Source of the DNA: Peromyscus leucopus
Taxonomy: Eukaryota > Chordata > Mammalia > Rodentia > Cricetidae
Length of the DNA stretch: 64,000 nt
Assembly: GCF_004664715.2 (NCBI RefSeq)
Contig: NC_051084.1
Coordinates: 64,469,334-64,533,333 of the forward strand
Direction: 5' to 3'
In this document: positions 62,624 through 64,000 of the stretch, piece after piece
How positions within the stretch are numbered: position 1 is the stretch's first letter
Layout of the letters: the number at the start of each line of letters is the position of its first letter
Notes under the pieces: generated by a model
The model's input: the letters and a program-made list of their open reading frames with translations, nothing else
Told to the model about the DNA's origin: nothing
The model's database searches: none
Position numbers and translations under genes: made by a program

Positions 62624-63561
62624 CTAGAGGGAAATAAAATTAAAAGTCATGTTAGTGTATGTTAAGGTTGCATTAAAAGGTGAATGAGTTGTCTAAGGTG
62701 AATGAAAGTCATTTTTAAAGTACTAGGCCGATGTTAGTCATCAACTCTTGACAATAAACGAAAAGAAAATCTATGACTTTTCATTAGAAACACTTTAAGT
62801 AGAAATTTAGAGAACAGAATGAATTCATGACATGTCAAAGTAAAAACTCTTCTAAGGCTATAAATGTTAATTTTATTTAAGAAGGATCTGTAATGATGGC
62901 CATGCACAGTAGAGAACTTTAAGTCATTCACACTCAGGATGTAGCAAGGAAGTGTTAAGGATGAAGACACTTATTAGGTAATAGCCCTCTGACCAAGAGT
63001 TTGGAAGCTTGTGAGATAATGTGTAGGCCCAGAGCCAATACATGTATGTATTAGAGCATTTTATATGTAACAAGTCTTTGTGATCACTCCTAAGACAGCT
63101 TTATCTAATAAAATATCCAAGTCAATTTGGAGACAATGGGTTCTTGAAAATACTTGAGCACTACTGACTTTACATTTCACTGGACAGCAATAAGCCTGCT
63201 AAGTTAACTCAGATGCTGATATTCAAATTTACCTTTTTCATTTGTGCAGGACAGGTGGATGGAGTGATATTATGTGAGTTGGCAGAGATATAAGAGCCAC
63301 TTGCTGATATAAACATACTCCAAAATGTGCTGTTTTATAGTGTAGAGCAAGATATTAAAGCATAACTATTCATGGACTGACTCTCACATACATTTTATCT
63401 TAGAAGTGGGAGCAGACTTCCTGCAGTATTACTTCACTCAAGTCTCTGCAGATATTGCACCCATGGATCTAATCACACTGCATTGCCAGTGGCTGCGACA
63501 TGTCCATGTCTCTCTAATGTTTTAAGATCTGAAGGCCCTAATGAAAGCCTTTTGCTTGAAA

Positions 63562-64000
63562 ATAGGGTGTAGCCATCATAATATCCAGCAAAATAGACTT
63601 CAAACTAAAAATCAATCAAAAGAGATCAAGAAGGGCATTACATACTCATCACAGGAAAGATTCACCAAGATGAAGTTTCAATTCTGAACATTTATGCCCC
63701 AAACACAAGGGCACCCACATATGTAAAAGAAACATTATTAAAGCTTAAACCACATATAAAACCCCACACATTAATAGTGGGAGACTTCAACACCCCACTT
63801 TCACCACTGGACAGATCTCCCAAAATGAAACTTAACAAAGAAATAAAGGACTTAACTGATGTTATGACTCAAATGGACTTAATCAATATCTACAGAACAT
63901 TCCATCCTAACAAAAAAGAATATACCTTCTTCTCAGCACCCCATGGAACCTTCTCTAAAATTGACCACATACTTGGCCACAGCGCAAATCTCAGCAGATA
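63562..64000 (+). mobile_element. L1 ORF2 endonuclease-domain fragment, runs off the window
   Basis: The forward strand encodes degraded L1 endonuclease text ([12 protein letters not shown] with a stop before it, [21 protein letters not shown], then [10 protein letters not shown]). The left end is a 5' truncation inside the endonuclease domain, at the point where homology to unit A stops. It inserted in unit B after the duplication. Confidence 0.9.

Larger units (their letters stand above)
50093..63558. repeat. Segmental duplication unit B
   Basis: Partner of unit A. Unit B lacks the solo LTR (1329), the B1s (2350, 5326) and the L1 (7092) of A, carries its own B1 at 54071, and has lost about 1.9 kb that A has at 11640-13550. 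An L1 interrupts the alignment near 63560. Confidence 0.9.

Overview
This is mammalian nuclear DNA from a rodent. It is AT-rich and intron-dominated, and it carries rodent B1 and B2 SINEs, rodent L1 LINEs and several ERV2-type LTR elements. The young B1 copies end with a tail form (ccaggaaaggcgcaaagc...) that I associate with cricetid rodents (hamster, vole, deer mouse), but that species hint is inference. No bacterial gene, CRISPR array, rRNA or tRNA gene was seen.

The window is the CRISP-PGK2 reproductive locus. Two tandem CRISP (cysteine-rich secretory protein) genes lie on the minus strand. Copy A (3065-17675) is complete from signal peptide to stop: seven coding exons, 244 residues, 16 cysteines, all GT-AG splice sites intact. 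Copy B (52429-62623) shows its last six coding exons, and its signal-peptide exon would lie past the right edge. Between them, also on the minus strand, is an intact intronless phosphoglycerate kinase of 417 residues (42898-44151), the testis retrogene Pgk2. The three genes belong to male reproduction: CRISPs coat sperm in the epididymis, and PGK2 supplies glycolytic ATP in spermatids and sperm. Pgk2 beside CRISP genes is a known mammalian arrangement.

Layout: 1-16.2 kb is duplication unit A with gene A, and 50.1-63.56 kb is unit B with gene B. The units align along nearly their whole length and differ by datable insertions (solo LTR, three B1s, one L1 in A or B) and by a 1.9 kb deletion in B. 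16.2-25.7 kb holds the start of gene A and AT-rich flank with SINEs and microsatellites. 25.7-29.85 kb is an old ERV2 provirus remnant with two ~1 kb LTRs and gag and env pieces. 29.85-38.3 kb is a dense nest of LTR and L1 elements that includes a very young 1.7 kb ERV (33280-34989). 42.6-44.4 kb is Pgk2 with its promoter. 45.06-49.86 kb is L1 split by a 3.1 kb LTR element. The window ends in an L1 ORF2 fragment.

The strongest biological signal is in the two CRISP genes. Across the six shared exons I count 47 amino-acid-changing and 10 silent differences. In exons 3, 4, 5 and 8 the count is 35 to 2, while the one intron stretch I counted differs by about 8%. That pattern fits diversifying selection after duplication. 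The youngest structural event is the ERV at 33280, whose two 388 bp LTRs differ at only two bases.
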